Shown here: in pieces, positions 1-11,544 of the stretch
How positions within the stretch are numbered: the first letter of the stretch is position 1
How the letters are laid out: each line of letters starts with the position of its first letter
Origin: Megaleporinus macrocephalus
Taxonomy: Eukaryota > Chordata > Actinopteri > Characiformes > Anostomidae
DNA: 64,000 bases
Direction of reading: 5' to 3'
NCBI GenBank assembly: GCA_021613375.1
Contig: CM038714.1
Span: 44,970,220 to 45,034,219 of the forward strand
Notes under the pieces: model-generated
The model's database searches: none
What the model was told of the DNA's origin: nothing
Seen by the model: only the letters and a program-made list of their open reading frames with translations
Made by a program: the position numbers and the translations under genes

Positions 1-586
1 TGTGTTAATGTATGTTATACTGGTATGCGTTCAGATATAGCAGAAACTAAATATTCAGAAACTAAAAGAAGGTAGTCTGATTTTATCCATGAAGGGTTTA
101 TTTGACTGCAGGCTTTTATTTCAATTAAGAGCACACCTCTTCAGTTGTTTATTGACAGAGACTATCTGAATAAACACTTATTTAGAAAGGAAACCTGCTG
201 CCAAGCCTTTTAAAGTTATAATACTTTTACCATTACCCATTCAGATGGCATCGCTCCATCACTTTGGTCCTCTTCACCACAGTAGTGACAGAGATCAAAC
301 AAAACTTCTACAGAAGCACACAAATAATATTTATGTACATCTGTTACATTCATACCATCATTTCTTTTTACTTTTAAAACAAAAAAGAAATGACAAGAAC
401 TGTTATTGTTGTTGTTTAAGGAACCTTTATCATTTGTGGATGAATCACAAACATCTACAAACATTTACACCTAACCATCAGTAGGCAGCAGTCACAGTAA
501 AAGACAAGCACATTAGTATTAACAGAACAAAACTGTATATTAAATGTGAACCCTTGCATGTTCTGACTGTTACAAATGTATTGGCA
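1..586. other. Non-coding, no gene recognised
   Basis: AT-rich sequence without convincing exons. It lies downstream of the Ulp1-like fragment on the minus strand, so part of it may be that locus's 3' untranslated region or flank. Open frames here are short and low-complexity. Confidence 0.4.
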
Positions 587-881
587 TTAACCTGATTTCT
601 GAATAAGGAACACTGCCATGTCTTTTCTCATAAGAGCAACTGCCTGGTCTGTGTTCAAAAAGCTGACACTTTCGTCTTGCAAGATTTGTTCTGTAAACTG
701 AAAGAAATTAAAAGGCATTACAAACAAATATGAAGTCTCTGGATTTTTTTTTGTTACAGTACTTAATGAAGGCTTACCTTGCAAACAAAGACACCACATG
801 ATGTGCCATCTCTCTGTCTTGGGTGGGGAACACTTGCATGTCCATTCTGAAACTTTGCAGCCTTTTTTCCTCATGAAGTCT
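587..881 (-). pseudogene. C-terminal piece of a Ulp1/SENP-like cysteine protease, probably broken
   Basis: Two exon-like blocks on the minus strand, 881-778 and 697-587, are bounded by AG acceptors and a GTAAGC donor. Read together they give DGTSCGVFVCK joined to FTEQILQDESVSFLN and ending MRKDMAVFLIQKSG-stop. The first segment resembles the catalytic cysteine motif of C48 (Ulp1/SENP) proteases, which cleave SUMO-like modifiers, and the second resembles the short helical tail of that fold. The His and Asp of the triad are not in the window. In the first block the protease frame is only reached by a one-base shift at a six-A run just after the acceptor; without it the frame meets TGA. No upstream exons were found, so this looks like a gene fragment or decayed copy. 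Whether it is transcribed is unknown. Confidence 0.5.
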
Positions 882-937
882 CTGCAAAACAACTTAAGTA
901 TATGGTAACATTCATCTTACCTGTAATGGCAGAGAGA

Positions 938-1212
938 TGGTAGAGAGATCGTTCTGGGTGATGCTTGCTCTATTGTTTGTGAATCGTCTTTGTGCTGAGA
1001 TGCTTTTGTGAAGCAGATCTACTCAGCTTCACCAAAACCCCAACACGAGCACATAAACAGAGACAGTCTGATAAAATTATCCATATTTTTTAGTCACTCC
1101 GAGTTTTATTTAAAAGGCGTTTTTCAGAACACCATGATGAAAAATCAGATGTAAACAGTTATTCAGAGCTGTTTAGTGTAAAACTGGTGGTTTTGAAGAT
1201 AAAATTGGGTAT
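938..1212. repeat. Copy 1 of a 0.3-kb direct repeat flanking ift52
   Basis: Nearly identical to 11545-11845 in the same orientation. The second copy carries about 26 extra bases (near 11731-11756) and a few substitutions. No terminal inverted repeats or tail are obvious. The two copies bracket the whole ift52 gene. Confidence 0.85.
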
Positions 1213-1278
1213 GAACTCTACATAAATGATAGTCATAATAATAATAATAACAATTATAATAGTGAATGATCTGCTTAC

Positions 1279-1545
1279 CCGCGCGCCCAAGAAAAAGACA
1301 TCTCCATGCAGACGGTTTTTAGTTTTTTTTAGTCTCCGGTCAAAACGTATCTCTCCCCCGCGATGCCGGGCGTACAGTGCATCAGCATGCGACCACCCGC
1401 ATCGTGAATTCGTATGACTGTTTAATAAATGTATGAAAAGTTGCCTCGGATCGACCCCCAAACGCACAGACGCTGTGAAAATCTGAAACTGCGCGCTTTT
1501 TCCGCAGGGCTTTCCCGGGAGTGACGTTACGCGCATGCGCACCAC
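1279..1545 (-). promoter_or_regulatory. CpG-rich promoter-like patch with candidate first exon
   Basis: A CG-rich island stands out from AT-rich surroundings. It contains a CRE core TGACGT at 1522-1527 and a perfect NRF1-type palindrome GCGCATGCGC at 1531-1540. On the minus strand a strong donor (CGCGG followed by GTAAGC) lies at 1279/1278, 28 bases after an ATG at 1307. This would suit the start of a minus-strand transcript running towards the Ulp1-like fragment, but the reading frame reached across that splice is not the protease frame. The link is therefore uncertain. Confidence 0.4.
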
Positions 1546-1559
1546 GACCAACAAGCCAG

Positions 1560-3120
1560 TGGAGGAGCCAGTAATAACAACACTAAAAAAATAAAGAATA
1601 AAAATAGCAAAACATACACAAATGCCTGATACGTTTAAAGCGTGTTAAGTCTTTTTACGCGACCCGCTTGTAGTTTTGTGAGTTTTAAGTCAGACCACGT
1701 ATATTTGCATCCCACTGAAAACCACATGAGCAGATGAAGGAGGCCTATAAATACAAGCTGAAGCTGATTAAGCTCAAGTCTGCTAAATCATGGCGGAAGG
1801 ACGTGGCAGAGCTGGTAACTATGGCCCTCGTGCTCTCTTCTCCAAGAACACTGCCTCCAATCTTCTCTCTCTTTCACTTTTTAGATGGTGCCAAAAACTA
1901 TGAGGCCTTTCTTCTGTGTCAGAGCTGGACAAAGGCTTCCTCACCGACTGTAGCCTGTCTGCTTCGTCCATTGAGGGCATCCATTTGAAGCCACCCAAAG
2001 TCATTGTTGTGGAGTACTCAGAAGGCAAGCCCAGCAGGCAGACCCCTTCTGTGCCCTCTGATGCTCCTCGGTGGCCAGTTTACTTTGTGCGTCGCAGACC
2101 AGATCAGTGAGGAGATCTCTACTGGGGCTCCACGTTGACTCCAACTTGCTGGAATCCAAGCATGGCTTTGGACTCTCCGCAAAATGAGCGAGACTTCTCA
2201 CGATGGGTGGGAGGTGGTCAGATCTATGCAGGACAGGTCCAGCGAGCTAACCAGGATGGGTTTCTGGAATGTAACCCTCTGATAAGGTGTGGACGACTTG
2301 CCCTCTATCAAACTAGTAAGACCAGCAGTCAGGGTGCTGTGTTTTACTGGGGGCATTCAGAGGGGATAAAACGTATTTGAAAAATAAATAAATACATGTA
2401 AACAGCATATTAGACATAATCATAATCACTGTTGTTGACTGTCGTTTAACAAATTCTCACACTTTGTTAAAATCGCTCGCGCCAAGCTAGTTAGAATTGC
2501 TGACGGAAGTCCAATGGTCCCCTGTCAGTGCAACACAATCCACTGCATTCAGTACGTCTTGTTTTGGCTGCTTTTCGTCCTCAGAGCTGCCTAATCTTAC
2601 TCGCCATGGTTTTCCTACACGGGAGTCGTAAGCAGGGTCCGATGTCGCTATCTGTAACACAGACTGTAGCCCCCTATCCTCTACCACCGAAACGGTCTAC
2701 AGTCTGTTGCGATCCATTTAGCCAGCGAGCTGCTTAATCATCAGACGTAGACTCGCTTATTTCGGCCCTGAAACCTGTGATCTGGTCCAGTGTGATCTGG
2801 CTGGAGCGTTTATTTGTACCCTGCTGGGGACGCTGAACTTAGCTGTTCTTACCGCAACATGTTTTGCATTGAGATGGTGTTTTAGGCTTGAGTGGCTTCG
2901 GTGATAAGAAAACTCCTTTTTACACAACTTGCATACAGCAGTAGTGTTTTCGAAAGTCCCACCAGGACGTTTTTAAAGCTGAAGTTGTCCCTCAGTGGAC
3001 CAAGAGAAGCGGCTTCGTCGCCCATCGTCGTTGTTTACGGATACCGCTTATGCATCAGATTTACAGACGAGAATACAAAGGTTCCGGCTCCAAACTTTAA
3101 AAAATGTGATTAAATCCGAT
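1560..3120. other. Unassigned sequence, possible decayed coding remnant
   Basis: At 1734-2380 the plus strand has adjoining open stretches in different frames (for example 1734-1988 and 1916-2110) with balanced composition, as in a decayed coding copy. I could not assign them to a family. The part up to the hAT-like end at 3216 may be interior of that transposon, but no 5' terminus was found. Confidence 0.25.
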
Positions 3121-3216
3121 AAACGTTTTAACGCGTTAAAATCTTTGTAATTGATTATTGATTAATTGATTGATTAATTGATTAATCTAAATTAACGCGT
3201 TAAAGTCCCGGCCCTG
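3121..3216 (-). mobile_element. One terminus of a hAT-like DNA transposon
   Basis: The block ends in GTCCCGGCCCTG and carries two copies of the palindrome TTAACGCGTTAA around a run of ATTGATTA repeats. Read from the minus strand it starts CAGGGCCGGGAC, the terminal pattern of a common fish hAT-like family. The opposite terminus was not found, so the copy is probably truncated. Confidence 0.45.
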
Positions 3217-3892
3217 TAATGTACACATCATAACACTACAGCTTGATGTGTAGATGTTAGAAGTTATTTTTGAATGAAGTATTTTGTATTCTCTTTTTGA
3301 ATTACAAGTCATTCAGTGCATAAATACCACAACCTTATTTCCAAGTACAAAACTACAATACCAAAAAGTACCACCACAAAACTTCGTCTTGTTCAGGATT
3401 TATATGTAGTCATTAACTGATTAACTTAAACCTGACTGGCAGATTTTTGAGACACTGTAAGAAGACCTATAACAGACCTGTAGACCAATAACATGAGACA
3501 AAAGTACTATTTTTTTCTTAATTGTAAATATCTATGAGACATATTTAGATTGAGGACGTATCTCTGTGAAAAACGTCTACGTTGCTCATTTTAAGGTGAT
3601 CACGGTGCGTGTTTTTCCTTTTTATTCAGAGCGTTTACAGCGCATCCTATCCACAAATGTAATTTGCAGTGTTAACAGTGCGCCATCTACAGGCGACACA
3701 ATGTAACTACCACATCATTTAAGGTGGAACGGAAAATGCGAATACGGAACCAACTTCAGTCTCGTGCCAATTTGCATGTATAGAAAACTGAGCACATGCT
3801 GGTATTGCCTTAAAGGGGAACGTAATCATTCCTGTTTTTGGTTGATATATTTTTTAAATGACGTGTAAACAGTTATTCATTATAGTTTGATG

Positions 3893-4390
3893 CAAAAAAG
3901 ATTCCGCAGCATCCAGGCCAACACAACCCGCCTACTGAACAGCTTCTACCCACACGCTGTCAGACTCCTGAACAAAAGACCCCAATGCCGTTCACTCGAC
4001 CCCTGCTACATTACATTATGTTACACTTTTATACTATTTATTCTGATCTCGCTGCTATAGACTATATCACTAAGTAACTTTAAATATATGTATCTTCTTA
4101 GATAACCTGCTTATACAAAAGTTTTTACAGATGTCCTCCTGTATATCCTATGTAAATATCTTGTGTATGTTTTGTATAGTCCTTTATATATTTCAGTTAT
4201 AACTATATGTATATTTTGTAGCTTATTTTTACTTTAATATTGTCTATTTATTGTATGTTTGCACTGTTTTACATATATAACGCTGCCCTGCTGTAGAGTT
4301 GTATCTGAGCCCATTGAAACCCCAAGCATTTCAATGCATGTTATGTCCTGACATGATGTGCAAATGACAAATAAACTTGAAACTTGAAAA
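3893..4390 (+). mobile_element. 3' end of an L2/CR1-like LINE, 5'-truncated
   Basis: Opens with a short remnant of the reverse transcriptase C-terminus (TTRLLNSFYPHAVRLLN, similar in layout to the tail of the copy at 55.1-55.75 kb). An AT-rich 3' untranslated region follows and ends in a short tandem tail (CTTGAAA type) after ATGACAAATAAA. Severe 5' truncation is usual for LINE copies. No autonomous coding capacity remains. Confidence 0.65.
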
Positions 4391-5092
4391 TACTTGGTCC
4401 CATTCACAGCAGTGATGAGCAAATGTATGATGAGACTCTAAAAAAACTCTAAAAGCTACACCACAGAACGCTATTACAGGAAAAGGTTACAAATATGCTA
4501 CCCAATAAGAGACTGTGTTGTGTTATGGTTTAAAATGTCTGTATTTGTGCTGTAAACATTGTGTAGAAACTTCAGTTTATACCTGCATGACTTTTACATT
4601 TCCATACTTTATTATGTAGACAATATCAAAAGTCTGTACTTAGAGATTATAATGTGTTATTATATTGAAAATATCTGATTCTATGAACTTCACGCTGAAC
4701 TCACATTTATATAAACACAGTCTTAATATGCACATATTGAAATTATTAAAAAAATGTAATTGAAATTGTCTCTTCCATACAGTGAACTCTTCACACCATA
4801 AACCAGGCATCTGCAAATCAACCTCTAAAGGGAAAAGAACAGACGGCACATTCAGGTCCAGTTTAACGGGAGCTCACATTCAATGTGGATGGAGACTGAG
4901 AGTCCAGATGAGCTGAAGTTCAGCATGTTTGTCTTTGTTATTAAATATATGGAGAAACTGATCTATATAACAACAGTCTGACTCCGACTCCGGCTAGTTG
5001 AGTGTTGGACGTGTGTAGATATGTCCAATAAATCTCTAGCGTGCACACAGCCTTCCTGCCTGCAGTTCTCCACTTTACCAAACTGTCTGGCT

Positions 5093-8000
5093 TCAGAGCG
5101 GCGAAAATCCTGTCTGTACTGTGTCGATATCATGTTCCTAGAAAAGGAAACGAAAAACATTAATTCGATTATTACCTTTTCATAAAACAGACTTGTGAGT
5201 AGTTATGGTAACATTTAATTGTCTGATGTGGCCATATCTAATCTTAGTATCTCAATATACTGAGCGGTGTTGTTATATTGAGATACTAGATTCTAATTAA
5301 ATCAGAAATCCCATCTGGATCACAGCGTTCCTGACATTAGTATTGGTCAATAGTATTAAATTACTTGATGCTTTAAATGCTGTTGCTGTTGTTAAATTGT
5401 GATTGCTACTATTGCTGCAGTACTGCTACTAGTATTACTACTACTATTACAACAACTACTACTAATAATAAAGATAATTATAATACTACCATTAGATGAA
5501 CATACATAACAATAGTATCCAGTTATTGTAAACATAAATTTGTATTTAATTAATATACGAAACAGACATTTTAAATGTTTTTGTATTTTATTTTATTGTC
5601 TTTTTTAAGTGGAATCAAAAGGATATATATTTACAGAAGGTCTAAATAGTGAAAAATAAATTTTATTGACTAATATTTTTACTTTTATTTTATTAAATTA
5701 TGTGACATATAAATGATAACCCAAACGACAAATTGGTGCAAGATCTGCATAGTGACTGCTGTTCCATTTTATTTCCTCTAACTGTGAGCAGGTTTGTGCA
5801 TCATTATCCAGTCCACGCTAAATTCACTAATCCAGGTATGATTTTGCTCTACTGGGCATTTTTATTATGGAGTGCTTCCTCTCCCCACCCAGTTAATTAA
5901 TGTGTGTCAAACGCACCTGGTTCAGCTTTTTGAACTCCACCACCTGAAAGAAAATGTGCTCCAGGATGTGTTTAGCATCTCTTTTTTCTTTGTCCAGCTT
6001 TCCAGTAACCCCTAAAATGTCACCACATTTCCGCACATAAAACTCAAGGTCGTCGTCTGTACCTAAAAGACAACAAACACACGACAGTCAGGAAAATACA
6101 ATCAGAGAATAAAGAGATCATCTGGCCAAAGATCCCACTTTTTACCTAAAATATAGTCTTGAGTATGAGTCTAAATAGAGTCTTGTGTTTGAAATTTTAT
6201 TTTTTAGTTTTCCTTCCTACATCAGCACACAATTATTAGTAGCATCATCTCAAATAGTCTTGCGCACGTGTTTGACACTGTATGAAACACTGTCATCTAC
6301 AACGGTGGACATAAGGAAGCAACATTCAGGCTTCAACTTTGCTGTAACTATATTTAATCTATACAAAAAATATTTTTGTCCAATGTTTGAGATTTTTAGA
6401 TGCTAACTACATTTGCTCCAGTGTAAAACTTCAGACACCAAACTTTTCTTGACTGATCAGCTACATACAGCAAAACCAAACTGTCTTAGTTTGAATTGTT
6501 GGCTTCAGAAAGATCAGGAATGCGGACCCCAGTCATGTCCATTCGGAACTTCACGCCTCTGAACTTACATTTGTTCGAGAGCTGAGCTAGCCGTACTTTC
6601 TCAGACGAGAAGGTTTCGTCAAGGTCAAAAAGGTCAAGCATTGGAGGGGGCAGGTCCCTAAAGGCAGGCTGGAAAACCTGTCAAATCAAGTCAAATACAG
6701 TACATATAAAACTAAAGACTAAAAACATACTCATGGTTAAAAATAGTAGAAATAGTAAAAAATGTCAATGGAAATAAAAGGGAAATACTGAAAGAGTGCC
6801 AATCAGCACAGTGACATCATTGTACAAGGAAGCTGCTTACAGCTGGTTGCAGAGGCGGCAGTGGCGTTTCAAACTGAGGCGTGATCAGCTGAAGCGGCTC
6901 ATGTTTGACATTCAACTGCTTATAGGCCCTGGAAATGAGAACCGATCAATCAGTATATATTCTAAGACAAGATAAACTGTACGGATCTTCAAAGGGAAAT
7001 GAAACTGTACAATAAAAGAAGGTCTAAAATAGATCCTGTCTTAAAATCTGATTAACAGAGCCATATTTACAACCATAGCAAAATAACCAACATATGCACA
7101 CCTATGATGGCCTCACGACAATCAATGCACAGGGACCACTGAGGATACTAAAACATGGGACGATGCATCAGCGTTGAGGAAAATGGGCCAAAGCTGCCCT
7201 AAAAAACTCTACCTAAGAACCTTAAGTATTTCCTTGGGTAGAGAGACAATTCAGCACATTTTCAGGCTGTCTATATAATTACTGTCCCTGGGTCTATATG
7301 CTAATGGGGGCACAATTAGGCACATTTTATTTTGTAAATAAAAGGGGGGTAATTTAACGCTGAAGGAACACTGTATTATAGTAACATTACAGCAAAATGC
7401 TGTGTTTAGTTTGGACATCACAACTTAGAATTAATGAAGCATTCATTCAAATGTGTTCAATAAAAACACATGTCTAATCGTCTTTGATGGGGCCAGATAA
7501 GTTACCTAATAACAGAAGGCAGGGTATCTGTTGACAGTTTAAACAGAGACATGTCAAAAAGCGAGGTGAAGTCTCGTGGGTTTTCGTCCCCTTCCTGCAG
7601 ACACACTCTCAGTCTCTCAGACAGACACCCTGTGTCTGGTAACATGGTGTAGTCTGTGATCTGAACAAATAAAAAACAAAGACTTCTTTAAAACGAGGAT
7701 TGTAATATTTTATAATATAAAAGCGTGAAAATTTCCAAAGCACATGGAGATAAATGAACTAAACGGTCACTCACCTCCGGGTCTTCTGCATCTATTTGAT
7801 TAAGGTGGACGTTGTCTGTCATAAGCCACTGGAACACAACATCCTGCGCAACAGAAATGATAACGGAACTAAGTACCAGAACAGAGCGTTTCCGCTGCCT
7901 TCTTATAAGCTACAGTAATCAGTAGCAGTAGAAGTAAAAGTAGAAAGTAGTAGTTCATTAAAGTTCACCATAATTTTACTGTTCTCCTCCTTGTCCAGAT

Positions 8001-10613
8001 ACTGGTCACTGAACATGTGGCAGGAACCCAGTACTGCTAACTTCCCTGCGTTCTTAAAAAACAAATGAACATTAACTTCTTAAGGAATAAAGGGTACTTG
8101 TGAAATTAGTACAAAGGTATACAGTACCATGCAAAAGTCAGAGACAACCCTTCATTTGTTTATTTTCCAGTTTAAATTGCCATTAAATAAAGTTAGAAAA
8201 CGACAGACCATCATAAAGAAGACCCAACAACTACAACTAAGTGACAACAACTAAGAATCTGGCTGTATCTCATGATCCACGTAATTTCAAACATGTTCAA
8301 TTGTGTTGAGTCTATTATTCTCAGAATAAAACCAGCTTGTGTGTTTGACTTACACATTCTTTTAGACCTTTAGCACTGATTCACATCTCACAGTGAAAGG
8401 ATGGACAGAAACATTGATTTTCTGTTTATCTGATGATGAAGTCCTTGAACTTTTTTAAACTTTTTTACTTTCCTTTGACTTAACCTTCCTTATCATTTTA
8501 CATTTGATCTCATCAGAAATATCTTTTAAAGAATAAATAGATTGTGCCTAAAGACCTCTGACTTCTGCCCAGTAATGTCTGTACTGGGTAAGAAACTGCA
8601 ATGTGTACTAACTGCAACTTTGTAGAAAGCCAGAACAGGCCGGTTGAGGGGGAAGCACACAGAGCCTGTGGACAGGATTGCTATAGCCGGTTTCATGACA
8701 TTCAGTGTGGCTCCATATGGATACACAAACGTGAGGGCCCTGTTTGAAGCACAAAAGTCCATTAGCACATCTTTTGAAAAGTTCTGAATGCCTTCAAAAG
8801 TCTACCCCACACAACTCCAAGCACTGTTTTACGGTAATTTTGAGATCATTTTCAGGCCTAAAACATTAAAAAACATTCATTACCAGAAAATACATAAGGG
8901 CATTATGAGGCAAAACCGTACCACTTGTTCGCCACATAAACAAATTACCACAATAGTCTACTTCACATCAAACTCCTCTGAATAACTTTAAACTATCAAG
9001 ACATTCTGAAAAAAGTGCTGGACTCACCTTTAGTACATTAATACCAATTAATTCAGCACTTACTGTGCATTGTTTCCAGCGCTTTCATCATCTATGATTC
9101 CCGTCACCACCTTCCCAGCTGCACGACTGAACTCCCTGCCAGGGACAATGAGTTCATTAACATACACAACTGATGCATCACAGCAGGTGACAACTGAGAC
9201 GTTTTCAAATGATGTCTACAGTTTTTAAAACTGAAGAAAAACCTGTTGAGAACACCATTGGACACAAGGGCTTCTTTGGGATGGAAATACTTGTAGTACA
9301 CATTTCGCACCACAGTGTCTGGAAAGAGAAACACAGGTGATACTCAGGCCCTAATCGTGGTGTCACGGCTGACATCACACGAATTAAATAGTCCATAACT
9401 AAACTGCATGTTTAATCATACTAAGTTAGTCTTGCTTACCACTGTTGACCATTATTCCAAACTCTTCCAGTAGGAAATTAATATTGGTATCAAAGTTGAC
9501 TTCTCCGCCTTCTCCGAGCATCACAAGGACATTTCCACCACTGTTCAGATACGCCTTCAGCACTTCCAACTAAACAAAACATATTAAAACATCTCATAAA
9601 CCTCCTCAAAACACAGAGTATCTAGTCTACTTCTGATGAGTGTTTATCTCTTTATAAACAAGCTGCACTTTAAAGCTGCAGATTGATCGAAGTGTATGTA
9701 ACTATGCTTACTATAGATCACTGTATAATACAAACTAGAGCATTAGAAAGGTGATTAGCACCTCACCTCAGGCAGCCGTGAACTTCTCTCGAGGACCTGC
9801 AGCGATCCACAGCTTCGCGCCATTCAGTTTCTCTGCTGTCAGCTCTTCTTTGATGCTAAGCAGGGGACATCAACCAAAGCTTGGAAATTCAGCAGTTAAC
9901 ACCACATAGCTCAAAACTAACTGTGTGAAAGAATCTACGACACAGGGCCATTGTAAACCTAGAATCTGCACGTTTGGTATTTCAAGGTAAAGTGAGTTTC
10001 CAAAAAGGTGGGATGATTAGCAAAATGGAAATAAACACAAAATGTAATGATATGCAAATAGTTTCAACCCTATATTTAAATAATTGAAAGACAGCTTATC
10101 AAATGTTATTTGAAATGTTATTACATTGTGAAACGTTATTGTTTTTTAAAAAATAAATATGCCTGTTATGAATTTAAAGTCAGCAACAAATGTTGGGACA
10201 CCTCTTCTTTTAACAACTTTGTAAACAGAGGAACTGAGGATACAATTGCTGTAGTTTGTAAAATGAAATGTTTTCCATTTTTGTTCAGTACAGGATTCTG
10301 ATTCCGCCTCAGTTTATCTGAAATTAGCTTTGGCCCAGAGAAGGTGACTATTTATAGATGTATAATGTTGCCCCTGTCCCAACTTTTTTAAACTTGTTGC
10401 TGGCATCAAATTAAAAATGGCCACATAATTTTCAAAAACCAATACAATTTCTCAGTTACAACACATCAGAGATTGTGTCAGGTGGTGTTTTACCTTTGGA
10501 TTTTCCACTGTGCCCTTAATCTCTTCTGAAGAGACTTGTAACCACTGTTGGCTGTAAACAGCTCTCTTTTGGAGGAGTTGAAAATAACAGTGTTTTCGTG
10601 GTTCTTTGTCCAT
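5093..10613 (-). CDS. ift52: Intraflagellar transport protein 52, 13 coding exons, two apparent frameshifts
   Basis: IFT52 is a core subunit of the IFT-B complex needed to build cilia. Coding exons on the minus strand: 10613-10494, 9855-9767, 9569-9440, 9318-9243, 9135-9064, 8739-8613, 8052-7969, 7843-7775, 7660-7506, 6928-6841, 6677-6569, 6062-5917, 5137-5093 (stop TGA). All have AG/GT borders and compatible phases. Family hallmarks include KYFHPKEALVSNGVLNR, GATLNVMKPAIAILSTGSVC, LAVLGSCHMFSDQYLDKEEN and FDLDETFSSEK. The implied length is 435 residues, close to human (437). Two single-base insertions break the frame: an extra A in the AAAA run eight codons after the ATG (near 10593-10596), and an extra T in GCCTGAG at the end of the next exon (9770), which creates a TGA. 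Every other exon is clean, so assembly error in a functional gene is likelier than a pseudogene. The end of the sixth coding exon (8613 or 8619) is ambiguous but phase-neutral. A possible poly(A) signal is at 4613-4608. Confidence 0.93.
8121..8577. mobile_element. Tc1/mariner-type MITE in an ift52 intron
   Basis: Inverted ends of about 28 bases: CAGTACCATGCAAAAGTCAG on the left matches the reverse complement of the right end (8547-8577) with a few mismatches. The 'gtaccatgcaaaagt' type of end is typical of many non-autonomous Tc1-like elements of fishes. There is no coding sequence inside. It sits between the exons ending at 8613 and starting at 8052. Confidence 0.6.
9998..10458. repeat. Interspersed DNA-element remnant in an ift52 intron
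   Basis: Contains 'ccaaaaaggtgggatga' near its left end and 'gtcccaacttttttaaactt' near its right end, which are diverged inverted counterparts. The internal text (for example 'ggcatcaaattaaaaatggc') is familiar from a very common teleost DNA repeat. Non-coding. Confidence 0.5.
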
Positions 10614-11333
10614 CCTGTCTTCGTTTATGCTATCTGAAAACAAAAGTCTGCACGGAAAGAAGACCATTTTAATATTTCAATCCACATTTCCTGAAGATTG
10701 GTCATTATATCCCCAGATTAAGGCTACTGTTGTATGTAAATCATCATCTTAACCAGTTTACATTATGTTTGTAGTGCGTCATGATTTAATTTCTCTTAAT
10801 GAATATGGTCGTTTTTCCACGTTCTACTTTTAAATGGTGCTCTGCTTCAACATTTGATGTAAGATAGGGAAACAACAACAGACTGGCTAATACGAAGTTG
10901 ACCTCATTCTACTGTAATAATGAGAATAATTAGTTTTCCCTCCTTCGAAACCAGCAGTACTAACAGTACAGTAAAGTCTTAAACTGCTTTAAAGGCTTTT
11001 ACTACACATTAACGTTTTACGCGTATCGTGACCAAAGATAATAAACATTTAACGCCTCTGACACTAATCTGTACTCAATATGGATCGATACATCGTTTCA
11101 TCAATAATGAAAGTAATAATCACAGTAACACTACCGAGCTAACATTAGCAGCTGGCTAGCTAACAGTTAGCCGGATAGCTACACATGCGTAAGAAGCGGA
11201 GAAAATCCCACTTATCATTAAATTAATCCGCAGTACACCTCGGATACTAACTGCTGGAATATAAAGTTGCTTTTTCGTTTCATGAAAATCAGCAGAATGT
11301 GTTCAACGACGAAGCAAAACAATGAAACTTTAC

Positions 11334-11395
11334 CTCAAAATTCAACATTGTTTTTGAGTCTGAGCCTTAGCTGTCATGATGCATTGTGGGTATCT
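11334..11395 (-). promoter_or_regulatory. ift52 5' untranslated exon and ZNF143-like core promoter site
   Basis: On the minus strand a good donor (TTTTGAG then GTAAAG) ends an untranslated exon at 11334; it can join the acceptor at 10634, 20 bases before the ATG. Just upstream, at 11393-11379, TACCCACAATGCATC resembles the ZNF143/SBS element often found at housekeeping promoters. The exact start of transcription cannot be seen. Confidence 0.45.
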
Positions 11396-11422
11396 GCTGA
11401 GGACAACAGTAACCACAGACGC

Positions 11423-11437
11423 GTCGCCCATAACAAC
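11423..11437. promoter_or_regulatory. Candidate RFX X-box upstream of ift52
   Basis: GTCGCC-CAT-AACAAC matches the X-box pattern (GTNRCC, 0-3 bases, RGYAAC) at 11 of 12 positions. RFX factors drive many IFT genes through such boxes close to the transcription start. This one lies about 40 bases upstream of the presumed start of ift52. Confidence 0.5.
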
Positions 11438-11446
11438 CAGAATGAA

Positions 11447-11503
11447 TAATATGATATAATATAATATAATATAATATAATATAATATAATATAATACAAT
11501 ACA
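11447..11503. repeat. Pentanucleotide microsatellite (ATAAT)n
   Basis: About eleven copies of a five-base AT-only unit, ending with a few C substitutions. A similar array lies at 22723-22772. Confidence 0.9.
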
Positions 11504-11544
11504 GAAAGAAACCAGGGTCAGAATCGGTTTAATGATAAGTTATC

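Noticed and set aside
1159..1554. 131-residue minus-strand open frame over the CpG patch
   Set aside because: It runs through the promoter motifs and intron-like AT repeats and has no family resemblance.
10494..10667. ATG-initiated frame through the first ift52 coding exon (DKEPRKHCYFQ)
   Set aside because: After the ATG it is one base out of the conserved IFT52 frame (NTVIFNSSKRELFTANSGYK). It is the result of the A insertion, not a different protein.
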